64,000 nucleotides of DNA, taken from positions 76,779,512 through 76,843,511 of the forward strand of contig CM042151.1 of NCBI GenBank assembly GCA_023376005.1. Reading direction: 5' to 3'. The notes under the pieces were generated by a model that worked only from the letters and a program-made list of their open reading frames with translations, made no database searches and was not told where the DNA came from. The DNA is from Doryteuthis pealeii (lineage: Eukaryota; Mollusca; Cephalopoda; Myopsida; Loliginidae). Below, piece after piece: positions 1 through 10,139 of this stretch (positions are counted from its first letter, which is position 1; every line of letters starts with the position of its first letter). The position numbers and the translations under genes were made by a program.

Positions 1-90
1 GATTAATTATATTTTGATTTTAAATGGCTTTAAAGTAAATCACATTGAAATTAATAATAATAATATATACTTCAATAATAATAATAATAG

Positions 91-648
91 TAAATGTAGA
101 CTTTGTGGTAATAGAGATGAGACTGTAAACCATATACTCTGTGAATGTAGCAAACTAGCACAACAAGAATACAAAACTAGACAAAACTGGGTTAGGAAGG
201 TGATCCACTGGGAATTATGCAAAAAATTAAATTGTGACCACACAACGAAATGGTATATGCATAAATCAGAATCAGTTCTTGAGAATGAAATGCATAAAAT
301 TTTCTGGGACTTTGAAATAAAAACGGATCACCTTATCCCAGCAAGAAGACCAGACCTAGTGTTGATAAACAAAAAAGAAAGAATTTGTCAACTGGTGGAT
401 TTTGCAGTTCCAGCAGATCACAGGAAAATGAAAAAATGGACAAATATCTGGACCTTGCCAGAGAACTGAAAAAGTTATGGAACATGAAAGTGAAAGTGAT
501 ACCAATTGTAGTTGGTGCACTTGGAACAGTCCCAAAAGGATTAGAAAAGGGTTTGGAAAGTTTGGATATCAAAGGAAGGATTGAAACCATTCAGAACACT
601 GCACTGCTGCAATCTGCCAGAATACTCAGAAGAGTCCTGGAGACCTGA
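91..648 (+). pseudogene. C-terminal CCHC + RLE endonuclease domain of a non-LTR ORF, frameshifted
   Basis: The first reading frame (to about 425) holds a zinc-knuckle-like motif CRLCGNRDETVNHILC followed by the RLE core, a PD in RRPDLVL and a D in LVDFAVP, about 13 residues apart. This is the catalytic arrangement of R2/R4-type endonucleases, which nick the target for target-primed reverse transcription. Coding then continues in another frame (385-648), with DKYLDLARELKKLW and a C-terminal segment ending RILRRVLET. The frame change falls just after ADHR near 425, consistent with a small deletion. No RT is present, so the copy cannot move by itself. Confidence 0.75.
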
Positions 649-720
649 GGAGACTTGCTGTCACTCAGACTCCAGTGAAATACCATCAGCTAACACTGGT
701 GTGAAAACTCAAAAGGAGTG
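91..720 (+). mobile_element. 5'-truncated RLE non-LTR retrotransposon (Dong/R4-like) in a TAA microsatellite
   Basis: The segment begins and ends inside AAT/TAA repeats: the run before 90 and the run from 721 onward are the same microsatellite. Between them lies the 3' end of a non-LTR retrotransposon with a restriction-like endonuclease (RLE) domain and a short 3' UTR (649-720). Dong/R4-type RLE elements are known to insert into TAA repeats, which matches the flanks. The reverse transcriptase is absent, so this is a 5'-truncated copy. Clade placement is an inference from domain type and target. Confidence 0.72.
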
Positions 721-785
721 AATAATAATAATAATATATACTCCAATAATAATAATAATGATAATAATAATAGTATATACTCCAA
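721..785. repeat. (AAT)n-rich microsatellite
   Basis: Interrupted AAT/TAA units with TATATACTCC interruptions. The same pattern lies just 5' of the RLE element at about 46-90, so the element sits inside the array. Confidence 0.8.
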
Positions 786-1560
786 ACCCTGAAATAAATA
801 TAATGGAATTGGCTGGGTATAAAGATATTGTGCCAAACTGAACCTTAACTTTATGATTGCCTTTAAAACACTTTATATTCAATTTACATTCTTTTCATTA
901 GATGTATATACAGCTGAACTGGACCTTGAATTTTGTTAATGTTTAAACAAATATGTCTAAAGTGAAACTAAAGGAAAACTATTCATAAGAAATAAAAAAA
1001 TTTTTTTGAATTAGGTCAATAAAATGAGAGAGATTAATTAATAATAATAATTGTAATAACTTATATTTTGCTTAAAAAGATCAATTTTATTGAAATAAAT
1101 GAAATTGTTAATTCACGTGTTTGATGGATTTCATTAAGAGAACATTCAATTTATTGTTTCTGGCGTAGTTTAATATGGCTGTTTAGAAAATGTCTTTAAG
1201 AAACATTAAAATGTGAAAGAGAGTGAAATGGGGCTAAATTTACAATCAAAATAAGGTGACAAACAGTACTTTAACTTAGCTATTGTTTTTATGACAATTG
1301 ATCTTCAATGTAAATTCATTTTATTTGATAAATATATACACAAAACCCTGAATATAATGGAAGCGGCTGGGCATCAAGATATGGTGTGAAACAGGACCTT
1401 AACTTAGTGATTGTCTTTATGACACTTAATGTTCAATTTACATTTTTTTTTTTTAGATGTATATACTGCTGAACTGGACCCTGAATTTGTTAATCTTTAA
1501 ACAAATATGTCTAAAGTGCAACTAAATTCTTAATGAAGAAATGTCTAAAGGAAAATTATT
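785..1560. repeat. Pair of diverged direct repeats about 560 bp apart
   Basis: 785-965 and 1,345-1,560 share a diverged ~180-bp sequence with an AACCCTGAA..ATAATGGAA start, a pyrimidine tract plus AG, then a GAACTGGACC motif and ACAAATATGTCTAAAGTG. Reverse-complement pieces occur at about 7,735-7,790, 53,100-53,160 and 54,310-54,360 beside Gypsy-like LTRs, so this looks like part of a dispersed element and not a host exon. A further piece at about 1,000-1,110 is the reverse complement of 9,690-9,800. Confidence 0.5.
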
Positions 1561-2263
1561 CATTACCTAATAAGAAATGAAAAAAAAATAGAAAGTATTA
1601 ATAAACACTATATCTATTATGAAAATAAGAAAAGCATTGTTTTTAAATTTCGAATAAAATCAAAATTGTGTATGGCTATTTTGAAGCGAGGTAATAAAAA
1701 TGTAAAAATATTTTTTATTTCTAAAACTATTACCAAAAAATCCAGGAATTGTGCGATTGCAATGAAATTTTAAGAATTTTATTCAACAATAATTTTTTTT
1801 TTATCAGTTATGATTTTTTTTTTCTAACTTTGGTCATTTGAATAAAAAAAATTCCAGTCCCTGATTTTTACATTTCTAGAAAGATCAAATATAGAAGACC
1901 ACATTAGAATTGAAAAATAAAACTTTTAACACACAAAAGGGAATATTTGAAAATAAATTAGGCCAATTGAATCAGAGAAAATATTCCTTTTTGCATCAAT
2001 TCAAAGAAAAATCTTGTTTTTAAAACTACGAAAAAAAACACAACAAAAAAAAAACAAACACTACAATGATTATCATTTGATTTTTAAGAATATAACTTTT
2101 AAATTTTCAAATAACTTATTTTGGGTATGGAATTTAATTTTTTTTTTTTTCTGTGTTTTTCAGGATTTGATCTTTCTCGAAATGTAAAAATTAAGGAACT
2201 GGAAATTTTTGTTCTTCAAATGAGTAAAAAAAAGGGGGTAAAAAAAGAGTGCATAGTCCACAC
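1561..2263. other. AT-rich intergenic sequence, no gene seen
   Basis: Homopolymer-rich sequence with related copies at about 7,370-7,720 and 20,630-20,990 in reverse orientation. Short reading frames here are low-complexity and not supported as genes. Confidence 0.5.
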
Positions 2264-2380
2264 TACATTCTCATATCATCATCATTGGCATTTCAGTCTC
2301 GAAAGACTATGATAAAGTTTTTGTACCCCTGATATTACAGCGCCTCCTGTGACTGTGAAGTCTGATGTTTGAAAAACATT

Positions 2381-2710
2381 CTAGACCAGATTTTGCATTT
2401 GAAGGCTGGGGCAACCAATCTGTCTTTTACCAGACATAAGCTCTCCATAGAGGATGTCTTTCAGGATTCGTCCATCATCCATCCGACGTACATGACCCAA
2501 CCATTGGAGACGACATTGTCTCAGTAGAGAGAATAAGCTGGGGAGTTGAGCTCTATCAAGGACTGCTGTGTTAGTGATCCTGTCCCTCCAGGCGATGCCC
2601 AGTATAAGTCTAAGGCAGCAAAGGTAAAAGTTATTTAGCTGCCGCTCTTGGTGGGAGTATAAGGTCCATGTTTCACTTCCATACATGAGGGTGCTACATA
2701 CCTATACACT
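2381..2710 (-). pseudogene. LINE ORF2 fragment downstream of the RT fingers/palm
   Basis: The minus-strand product contains YGSETWTLY, LRLILGI.WRDR and RLQWLGHVRRMDDGRI, the segment that follows the RT catalytic core in a very common animal LINE family. It then has DILYGEL and degrades before the C-terminal Cys/His finger. It joins at about 2,705 to the inverted RT segment. It is a non-functional fragment about 100 residues long, whereas the full ORF2 would be near 1,000. Confidence 0.8.
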
Positions 2711-2711
2711 T

Positions 2712-3070
2712 GTACCTTTGAAGCAATTTGTCATTCAGGACATGCTATTTGCTGATGATGCAGCAGTGGTAACACACTCCCAGGAGCACCTGCAAACACT
2801 CATGGACCAGTTCACCCAAGACTGCCAGGACTTCAGCCTGACCATTAGTATAAAGAAAACCAAGACAATGGGTCAGGGAACTGTAAATCCTCCTTCCATC
2901 ACCATCAACAGCTACACCCTGGAAGCCATAAACACCTTCACCTACCTTGGATCCACCATCACCAACAACCTGTCACTTGATACTGAACTCAGTTGCCGGA
3001 TCGGAAAAGCTGTCTCAACTTTTGGGAAGCTCACAGCAAGAGTGTGGGACAACAGCAAGCTCACTATCTG
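2712..3070 (+). pseudogene. LINE reverse transcriptase fragment (inverted 5' piece)
   Basis: The plus-strand product has the RT catalytic box MLFADDAAVV (the FADD form of YxDD), followed by LTISIKKTKTM and FTYLGSTI and ends at ARVWDNSKLT. In an intact element this would precede the 2,381-2,710 piece in the same direction, so it is inverted relative to it. Both catalytic aspartates are present, but the frame stops in the target site and adjoining (AT)n. Confidence 0.82.
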
Positions 3071-3075
3071 TACAT

Positions 3076-3080
<5 letters not shown>

Positions 3081-3110
<30 letters not shown>
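3081..3110. repeat. (AT)n microsatellite
   Basis: Uninterrupted TA dinucleotides directly after the right-hand TSD of the LINE. Confidence 0.9.
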
Positions 3111-3115
<5 letters not shown>

Positions 3116-3565
3116 TATTAACTATAGGTTATATGTAGAAGTATTTACATAACATAGATATTTGTAGAACTATTTCAGATAGCACTAATACCCTTAGGAA
3201 AGATGTAAATCCAACTATTCTCCCTGCAGCCATGGGTAAATAGAAAGGCAGACTGGGCTCTTGAACCTTGATTAGGTAACCACCTTGGGAAAAGGAAAAT
3301 TCTGAATTCAAACGTATTAAATGTATTAAACTCAATTTAGAAATTGACCTTATGTTGCATCCGGCCCACGTGGAGAGATTGGTAAATATATATATTATAT
3401 TTTTGAAGGCAATTGTGGGGTCTCGTTTTACAATTTAGGCATAAATTGGATCCTCCTTTTATGACCGTAATTTTGTTTTTTCGTCGACGATGATTAAAAT
3501 CTCACGTTTTTATTTTAGAGTACCAAAGCCAAAAAGAAAAGAAATAAGAACAACAAAAAGTAATA

Positions 3566-3646
3566 TTCAACTTTTTACTCGTAAATTCCTGCCATAAAAT
3601 TAGGCTTGGGCATTTTATGGTAGGAATTTACGAGTAAAAAGTTGAA
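3566..3646. repeat. Hairpin: 35-bp arms, one mismatch
   Basis: 3,566-3,600 pairs with 3,612-3,646 (34/35) around an 11-base loop. A third partial copy of the arm (TTTATGGTAGAAATTTACGA) lies near 3,830-3,852. This fits a short MITE or fold-back element. Confidence 0.8.
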
Positions 3647-4129
3647 GTGTAAAATGAACCCCCATTTTAAAACTAAGCATTCTCACAAAATAAAAGCTTT
3701 TAGAATATACACATTGAAGTGAATATTAAATAAATAAAGGAAATGTATTTAGTATTGTAACATAACGGGTGCAAGAAAAATAAAACATTTATTGCAAAAA
3801 CACGGACATAAAATGGGGGTTCAGTTTATTTTATGGTAGAAATTTACGAGCAAATAGTCCTTCATAACCAATATAAGTAAGTCATTAACGAATAATTTGG
3901 TGGAAATTTAATTAAAATCGAACTATTTCCTGATTTTTGGTAATAGTTTGAAAATTCTAAAAAAAAGAAAAATACCTCCCTATGCGATTTCTGCACATTA
4001 AACCTTTTTAACTTATTTTGAATATTTTTCTGGCGTTATTTTTAATTAAAAGATAAAAATACAAAGTTGGTTGCAAAAGATTGATTATTACATGCATAAA
4101 TATTTTGAATGGTTTGAAATATTCTTAAC

Positions 4130-4700
4130 ATTTCTATCAATGATTTAATTAAATTCCCATGATACAAAGGTCTCGACAAATAAAATAAATCTTAGTTTTT
4201 TGAAAATCTTTCAAATTTATAGTAAAGAATCTTACTATTTAAAAAAACAAACTTTCAAAATTTCTCGTTCGGCTTAAGGTTCATTTTTAATCTATTTGAT
4301 GAAATTATTTTTCATGATAAAAAAGTTTTTAAAAGATTTGACGGAAATTTAATCGGCTATGATTTTGATGTGTGACTTTGTTTATGTCATCCCACTGATT
4401 AACACGGATAACAGCGAAAATAATATTATATATTTAAAATTATCAATTGAATGTTGAAATGAATTAGATTTTTATAATAATTGAATCAGTTTTCAAAAGA
4501 TTACAGATATTTTATATATTCTTAAAGTATTGTCAGAAATTTAAAATATTTTACTTCTTCGGTGGAAAACAACATTTTCCAGCTAATTACGTTTTCTTTT
4601 CTTTTCTATTCGTAAAAAAGTTATACTTACTTCTTTCCTTTTTCTTTTGTCTATTTCTTTTCTTTGGGGCTATACAACGTTAAAGAAGATGGAGAGAAAA
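4130..4700 (-). repeat. Diverged reverse-orientation copy of the 35.88-36.38 kb repeat
   Basis: Read on the minus strand, this stretch follows the order of 35,880-36,380: GTAATTAGCTGG-like start, the TTATCCGTGTTAAT segment, the AAATTTCCGTC segment. It is more diverged than the 61.66 kb copy. No gene is seen. Confidence 0.5.
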
Positions 4701-4904
4701 ATGTAATATTTTAAATTGAACTTATCTTTTCTGGTTGAATTAAAAAGTGTCGTTCTCTTGCAATAAATACAGAAATATTTTCTTAAGAGCGATAAGACAA
4801 GGGACATAATTCCGATCTTTTTTCTCATTTATTTTGGAACACATTTATTTATTGAATAATAAATATGAATATTGAATAATAATATTTATTGATAATAAAT
4901 ATGA

Positions 4905-4962
4905 ATATATTTCGTCTAAGAAAGTTGAATAAATTTTATCACCCTTCTTAGACGAAATATAT
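4905..4962. repeat. Hairpin: 18-bp perfect arms
   Basis: 4,905-4,922 (ATATATTTCGTCTAAGAA) is complementary to 4,945-4,962 across a 22-base loop. A related single arm lies near 50,575-50,600. Confidence 0.75.
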
Positions 4963-5079
4963 AAAATACATTTCTATGCAGTTGCTATATTCACGAAAAA
5001 TAGAAAAATAAAAAGAGATTACTATATGTGCTTAATAAAATAGAATAGGGACTGGCGTTTTTGTCGTCTGCTAGGAATT

Positions 5080-6060
5080 TGAAAAACGAATTAAGAATAA
5101 TTAAATTATTATTTAAGGTCAAACTTTGTCTAAATCGATAAGTAGTAACATAATAACCATCATTAAAAAAAAGAAAAATATCATTACATATGCAGTTTAT
5201 TTTTAATACATTTAAAGGGATTTGTTTTGGTCAATTTTGACGCAATCCACCATTCTGTCTCTTTTTCGATGATTTTAAGTGCTTGTTTACAATTTTACTG
5301 TAACATTCGCGATTGCAAAAAAAATTACCAAAAATCAGGTAATAATCCGATTTTAATTAAATTTTCAGTATTGATTTAACAATTAATGAATTTTATAATG
5401 CATCAATTATTTTATTTCAAAACTTTAATTTAGTATTTTTGCTATGAAAAATTCATATATAAAATTCATTTAAAATGTGAAAAATCTGATGTTAAGTTAA
5501 AAATGTTATATTTTTAGATTCTAAAAATAAATATCTATTTAATGCAAACCTTATTTTATTACATCAAAGTATACTTTTTGAAGAAAAACTCGATTGAAAA
5601 TGTACCCCCCCCCTTTAAGCAGAAAAAATATCGATGTATAATTTGTTCTTTTATAAGATAATAGCCAATTAAATAATTATCGAAATGAGTAAAAAAGAAA
5701 TCTCCAAAAAATTAATTATTTATTATTTTTTTATATTTCATTTTCCGATTTTCGGTACTTATTTAATTTTTTCATAGAAAAGCCACCGTAAAAAAAAAGT
5801 GTTTCTATTCATAACTTTGGTCTTTTATCTCTTTGTTTATACTGCAATTAGCAAACTATACGACCAACTCAAAAATGTTACGCCCCCAACGTAAGGTGGT
5901 GGGGGTCAAAAATAAATGACCTGAAAAAATGAGAATGTTTTGAAATAAAATAAATACTGCATTATAAAGATCATTCATTGATAAATAAACACTGAAAATT
6001 TCATTAAAATCTGATAATTACCTAATTTTTGGTAAATTATTTTCCGTAGGGAGGGAGGAG
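5080..6060 (+). repeat. Dispersed repeat family A, copy 1
   Basis: First of five copies (others at 45,150-46,080 and 59,990-60,620 plus; 51,540-52,390 and 54,390-55,390 minus). An ~85-bp inverted repeat brackets the core: ACCAAAAATCAGGTAAT near 5,330 and its reverse complement near 6,010-6,040. The shared order includes the GGTCAATTTTGACGC segment, a C-rich run near 5,605 and the CCAACGTAAGG segment. No transposase reading frame is seen, which suggests a non-autonomous element with a palindromic core. Confidence 0.65.
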
Positions 6061-6379
6061 GCTAAAGTCATTTAGGCACATTTTGGGTATAGCTAGGTTT
6101 AATATGCATTGTGCAGATATCGCAAAGGGAGGTAATATTTTTTTAGTTTTGAATTTTGAAATTATTACCAAAAATCAGAGAATTGTTCGACTTTTATGGA
6201 ATTTTCACCATATTATTCTTTAAATGACTTAATTGTATATTGACTAATATATTTTATTTAAAAAAAGTTTTTTTTATATATCATAAAAATGTACGAGAAA
6301 AATGGGGTAAGTAGATGAGAAAATGCGGATTATGAATTCAAGGAACGAGAGGTATAACGATATGAAATACAACAGTTTT

Positions 6380-7135
6380 AATACATATATATGCACATTT
6401 AAAGGGTACAACAAGAGAAGAAAGTTCTTAGTTTAGTTCGGACAAGCAACCCGAGGTTTAGTAACAGTTCTTTTAGAAGTTAGCAGCACATGCTCGTGAG
6501 GTATTGTCGTATGTTATTATTTTAGTTCTCGGCTCCTTAAGGTCTTAGCCGTAGTCATTAGTTTAGTTTGGGTGATTGGTTACAGCACCGTTTGAGGTAA
6601 GCCGTAATTAGTTGGTTGTGGGTTTGTTTAGGGTTGCAAAAAGTTTATTTCTGCTAGCAGCCTTTCGACTACATTGGTATCAAAGGGTGAAGCTTGTCCG
6701 AGGTTGCATTTATCTCGTCGGCTCCCTTTGTTGTTATCCTGGTGATACAAGGTAATTGCTATCAGCCCTCATGGGTCAAAAGATAGCAATCTCTCTTGAG
6801 AAGCGGGGAATGGATGAAGTCCATCGTGGGTTTTTCTATCCGTAAGCCAAGTTCGTAGGGAGAGAGAGAGCAAAGCCCTTACCTGTAGTAGTAGTAGTCA
6901 CCCAAGGGGGTGCGGGTGTGGAAGAGGTGTTAACCCCTTGAAGGATGCGTGGTGGGCCGAAACCAGCAGTCAGCCCACAGAAGGGGTACAACTAAAAGAG
7001 GAAGAATTATCAAAGTCATGGGCTTTTATAAGGATCACCACGTGACTATGATGATACGGATGGCTGCTGCTGCTGTGTCGGTGACATTCGACCACTGTCC
7101 CCTAGTGACACAAGTGCTGGGGAAGACCGAATAAC
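6380..7135 (+). mobile_element. GC-richer island, possible LTR-retrotransposon 5' end
   Basis: Base composition rises sharply above the neighbouring AT-rich DNA. Near 6,675 the string ACATTGGTATCAAAGG resembles an LTR end followed by an initiator-tRNA-type primer binding site (TGGTATC...). The next ~450 bp could be leader, including a GGGTGCGGGTGTGG stretch near 6,910. No matching 3' LTR or gag is recognised. A retrotransposon remnant is the best guess; an ancient host gene fragment is possible. Confidence 0.3.
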
Positions 7136-7312
7136 ATAAAATTTCAATAATATAAATTTGCTCATTTGAAGAACAAAAATTTCCAGTTCCTTAATTTTTA
7201 CATTTCTAGAAAGATAAAATCCTGAAGAACACAAAAAATAAAGAAAATAAAAATTCAATAATTAATTTTTTGAAAATTTAAAAGTTATTTTCTTAAAACT
7301 CAAATGATAATG

Positions 7313-7314
<2 letters not shown>

Positions 7315-7359
<45 letters not shown>
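7315..7359. repeat. (TG)n microsatellite
   Basis: Long TG run. Its counterpart at about 20,560-20,610 is shorter and interrupted, just after the first N gap. Confidence 0.9.
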
Positions 7360-7361
<2 letters not shown>

Positions 7362-8036
7362 TAGTTTTAAAAACAATATTTTTCTTTGAATCGATGCAAA
7401 AATGAGTATTTTCTCTGACCCTATCATAATTGATAAAAAAACATATTTTCCCTTTTTTTTTTTATATTAACTCATTGATGAATAAAATTCTGAAAATTTC
7501 ATTACAATTGCACAAGTACTTAATTTTTTTGGTAAAAGTTTTAGAATTAAAAATGTCTTTTCAAATTTTTATTACCCCAATTAAAAATAGCCATACATAA
7601 TTTTAATTTTATCCGAATTTAAAAAACAATGCTTTTCTTATTTTAATAATGAATATCATTTTTATTAATACTTTTTTTTATTTCTTATGAAGAATTTTCC
7701 TTTAGACATTTCTTCATTAAGAATTTAGTTTCACTTTAGACATATTTGTTTGATGAATTAACATAAATTCAGGGTCCAGTTCATGCGGCAAGAGAAATCA
7801 TGCTTGTAGTGGTTCAAAGCATACACGACTATGTCTGGTGTGGAAAATGAGATCAGTGGGGAGTGTAATGAACGATTGGGGAGATTGAACTCACATCTTC
7901 CTGATTGTGAATTGTGGCTTGACATCAGACTACCTCGTTGGTGCGCATGTAAATTACTAGATTGTGCGATTGACCTAGATGTGTCCTTATTTAAGGCCTG
8001 CCTTAACACAGGTGGGCTGGTGAACACATAGAATTC

Positions 8037-8290
8037 TATGCCAACAAAATCAGGCATTTGGTTGGCCAGAGTCAATGAAGATGGGCTGGAAAGGCTAATA
8101 AAATTTCATCACAGGGTTCCCTGACACCGTTTCAATCGGACTGCAACAGGTGCCAAATATTGAGACCCTGACCATGGGGGATTTGATAGCAAAAGCGAGA
8201 GTGCTGAGGACCAAAATCAGGATGTAAGTTGCAGCCACACGCTCACCCCACAGTAGTGCCAGGAGCGGCCCCAGCATCAATGTGACCTGT
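8037..8290 (+). pseudogene. gag middle segment, displaced
   Basis: Translated fragments correspond to the gag segment at 53,910-54,185: FPDTVSIGL-like, TMGDLIAKARVL and VAATRSPHSSARS. In the sister element this precedes the zinc knuckle directly. Here it stops at CAATGTGACCTGTTA and is followed by LTR sequence. Confidence 0.65.
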
Positions 8291-8502
8291 TATGTTAGAA
8301 TCTTGCTGATGATAGTAGTGACATATGACAGGAGCGAAGCAAGTGACTGCGAGAGAGTTGAAATTCGGCGGACTACTATCTTTGGGGAAAGAACAACGAA
8401 CATCAGAGGAATGCAGTTTGCTGAACAAAAGGGATTAATGTTGTTAATTGAACGGATTCCAGTTAAAAAAAAACTTATTATAAGCTTTTTCGGCTACATT
8501 AC

Positions 8503-8990
8503 TATGGCGAAGGTGCGCATAAGTAGTAATATCATAAAACCATTTTCTGGCGAGGGTGCCATGGTAGTGTGGCTGAAGAAAGTGAGACTAGTAACGATTG
8601 TTCAGCAGATAGAGGATGCAGTGCACCAATGTGACCTGTTACAGGTGCAACGGTAAAGGTCACCTCGCAAAGGACTGCTGAAAGCATGAAATGCAGTGCT
8701 ACTGATGCGGCAAATATGGGCTCTGGGCCCAGAACTGTTCCGGGAAACAAGCTAGGGGGCAAGGCATCACTGCCAGCCTTCTCCCTCCCCAAGATGTAAA
8801 TGTGGCGCTCCCAGTGGCAGGCCTCTATGTTGATGGGACGTGGTGTTCGACGCTAATTGATACGGGATGGTCACGGATAATTGTGGATGCCCATCGGTGC
8901 CAATTTTGGAGTAAAGCTAGAGTGGACGCCGTGACAATTGGAGGAGCGTCCCGTGTGTGTTACAGTGTCAGAGTGGTCTCCATATCCACA
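8503..8990 (+). pseudogene. gag N-terminus, zinc knuckles and retropepsin, broken
   Basis: From the ATG at 8,503 the frame reads MAKVRISSNIIKPFSG, as in the gag start at 53,615. It jumps after EDAV to the knuckle CYRCNGKGHLAKDC. A second knuckle follows (CGKYGLWAQNC, imperfect). Two in-frame TGA codons stand where arginine CGA is expected, which fits CpG decay. The protease from 8,802 has VALPVAGLYVDG and the active-site triad LIDTG. Gag packages RNA and the aspartic protease cleaves the polyprotein; this copy can do neither as it stands. Confidence 0.7.
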
Positions 8991-9019
8991 GACGAAGGCA
9001 ATTCATATGCCCCAGCTAG

Positions 9020-9240
9020 GAATGGCATAGTGGAGCGATGTCACTGCACGGTGAAACGAAATGCGGCCAGAATGATATGTCCATACTGGAGGCTGTCTAC
9101 TGGTATAAAATCACACCAAGAAACAACATATCACCCTCCACTGTGCCTGCCAATGGGATATATCGATACAAAGTTAGCGTGGAGGGAGCTAATGCTGTGA
9201 CAGCATACTCGGGTTTCAACCACAGCGCTTAATAAGTCGG
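9020..9240 (+). pseudogene. Integrase C-terminal fragment
   Basis: Two frames are needed: NGIVERCHCTVKRNAARM, then EAVYWYKITPRNN and TVPANGIYRYKV. The ER-CH-TVKR motif and the VPANG segment are typical of the end of an LTR-retrotransposon integrase. It joins directly to the protease near 9,018, so RT, RNase H and the DDE core were deleted. Confidence 0.6.
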
Positions 9241-9689
9241 AGATTGTGTGTGGGTCACAGCGCTGCAGAGTCAGTGCACCATGAAGTTCGGCAGGGGTGA
9301 GGTGACCAAAATAATTAGTTCACATTCAATTCTGGTGGATGGGATACCCCGTAACATAAAGGATCTGCACCCACGTCTGGCATGTAAAATGTGATCAGAG
9401 GGTAGTGTAACGGGCGATTGGGGAGATTGAACTCACATCCTCCTGATCGTGAGCTTTGACTTGACGTATGACTACCTCATTGGTGCTCATGTAAATCACT
9501 AGACTGTGAAATTGACCCGGATGTGGGATGTTAGTGTCATTATTTAAGGCCTGCCTTAACACACGACACGGTTGCATTCGAGTCTTGTTGACGAGGGCAG
9601 TGATGTATGATAGGAGCGAAGCAAGTGACTGGGAGAGAGGTGAAATTCAGCGAACTACTGTCTTTTGGCAAAAGAATGAAATGCATCAA

Positions 9690-10100
9690 ATACTTGAATA
9701 AACAATTTTATTTATTTTAATAAAATTGGTCTTTTTTAAGCAAAGGTTATTACAATTATTATTATTAATTAATCTCTCTCATTTTATTGACCTAATTCAA
9801 AACTGTTTCCTTTTCATTTAATTGATCTGTTCTCATACCCAGAATATAACAGTACTGGCATCCCACAAACACTTAAATGAATAATTAAATTCATTTCAAT
9901 AAACTTAGTCTTTTTTAAGCAAATGATAAGTTATTGCTCCCAGCTAGGGTGCCTATTGGATACCTGGTCCTAATTATTATTATTAATCTCTCTCAATTTG
10001 TTGATCTTTTTCAGAACTGTCCCCTATATAACAGTACTGGCATCCCACAAACACATTAATAAACAATTAAATTTGTTTCAATAAAATTCTTTTGCCTTAT
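9690..10100. repeat. Two-to-three-unit tandem repeat (~180 bp)
   Basis: ACAGTACTGGCATCCCACAA recurs at about 9,849 and 10,030, with ATTAATCTCTCTCA and TTTTTTAAGCAAA blocks in the same order around each. Module copies lie at about 22,930-23,340 (+) and 18,080-18,500 (-). No gene is seen. Confidence 0.7.
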
Positions 10101-10139
10101 TAAGATTTAATAAAATCGTTTTGCTTTAAATTATTTGTT

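Larger units (their letters stand above)
2277..3070 (-). mobile_element. 5'-inverted (twin-primed) LINE fragment with 13-bp TSD
   Basis: The identical 13-mer TACATTCTCATAT lies at 2,264-2,276 and 3,071-3,083, immediately outside the two ends. Inside, the part left of about 2,705 reads as LINE protein on the minus strand, and the part right of it reads as the preceding RT section on the plus strand. The left end carries the 3' UTR with short TGATGATG-type repeats. An inverted 5' segment between target-site duplications is the hallmark of twin priming during LINE integration. The right end runs into (AT)n. Confidence 0.85.
7730..9680 (+). mobile_element. Scrambled Ty3/Gypsy-like LTR element, module copy 1
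   Basis: Order of parts: an LTR-like start (TGTAATG at 7,864, preceded by the purine tract TGGGGAG), a gag middle segment (8,037-8,290), the LTR 3' half and leader (8,290-8,500), the gag start (8,503-8,620), zinc knuckle (8,628-8,750), protease (8,802-8,990), integrase C-terminus (9,020-9,235) and a 3' LTR from 9,406 (purine tract before TGTAACGG) to about 9,675. RT, RNase H and most of the integrase are missing, and gag is out of order. The sister element at 53,233-54,300 shows the normal order. The Gypsy assignment rests on zinc knuckle, DTG protease and integrase; BEL is less likely. Confidence 0.7.

Noticed and set aside
7831..8031. Plus- and minus-strand frames in the LTR-like start
   Set aside because: LTR sequence; no protein similarity, and it is broken in the other copies.
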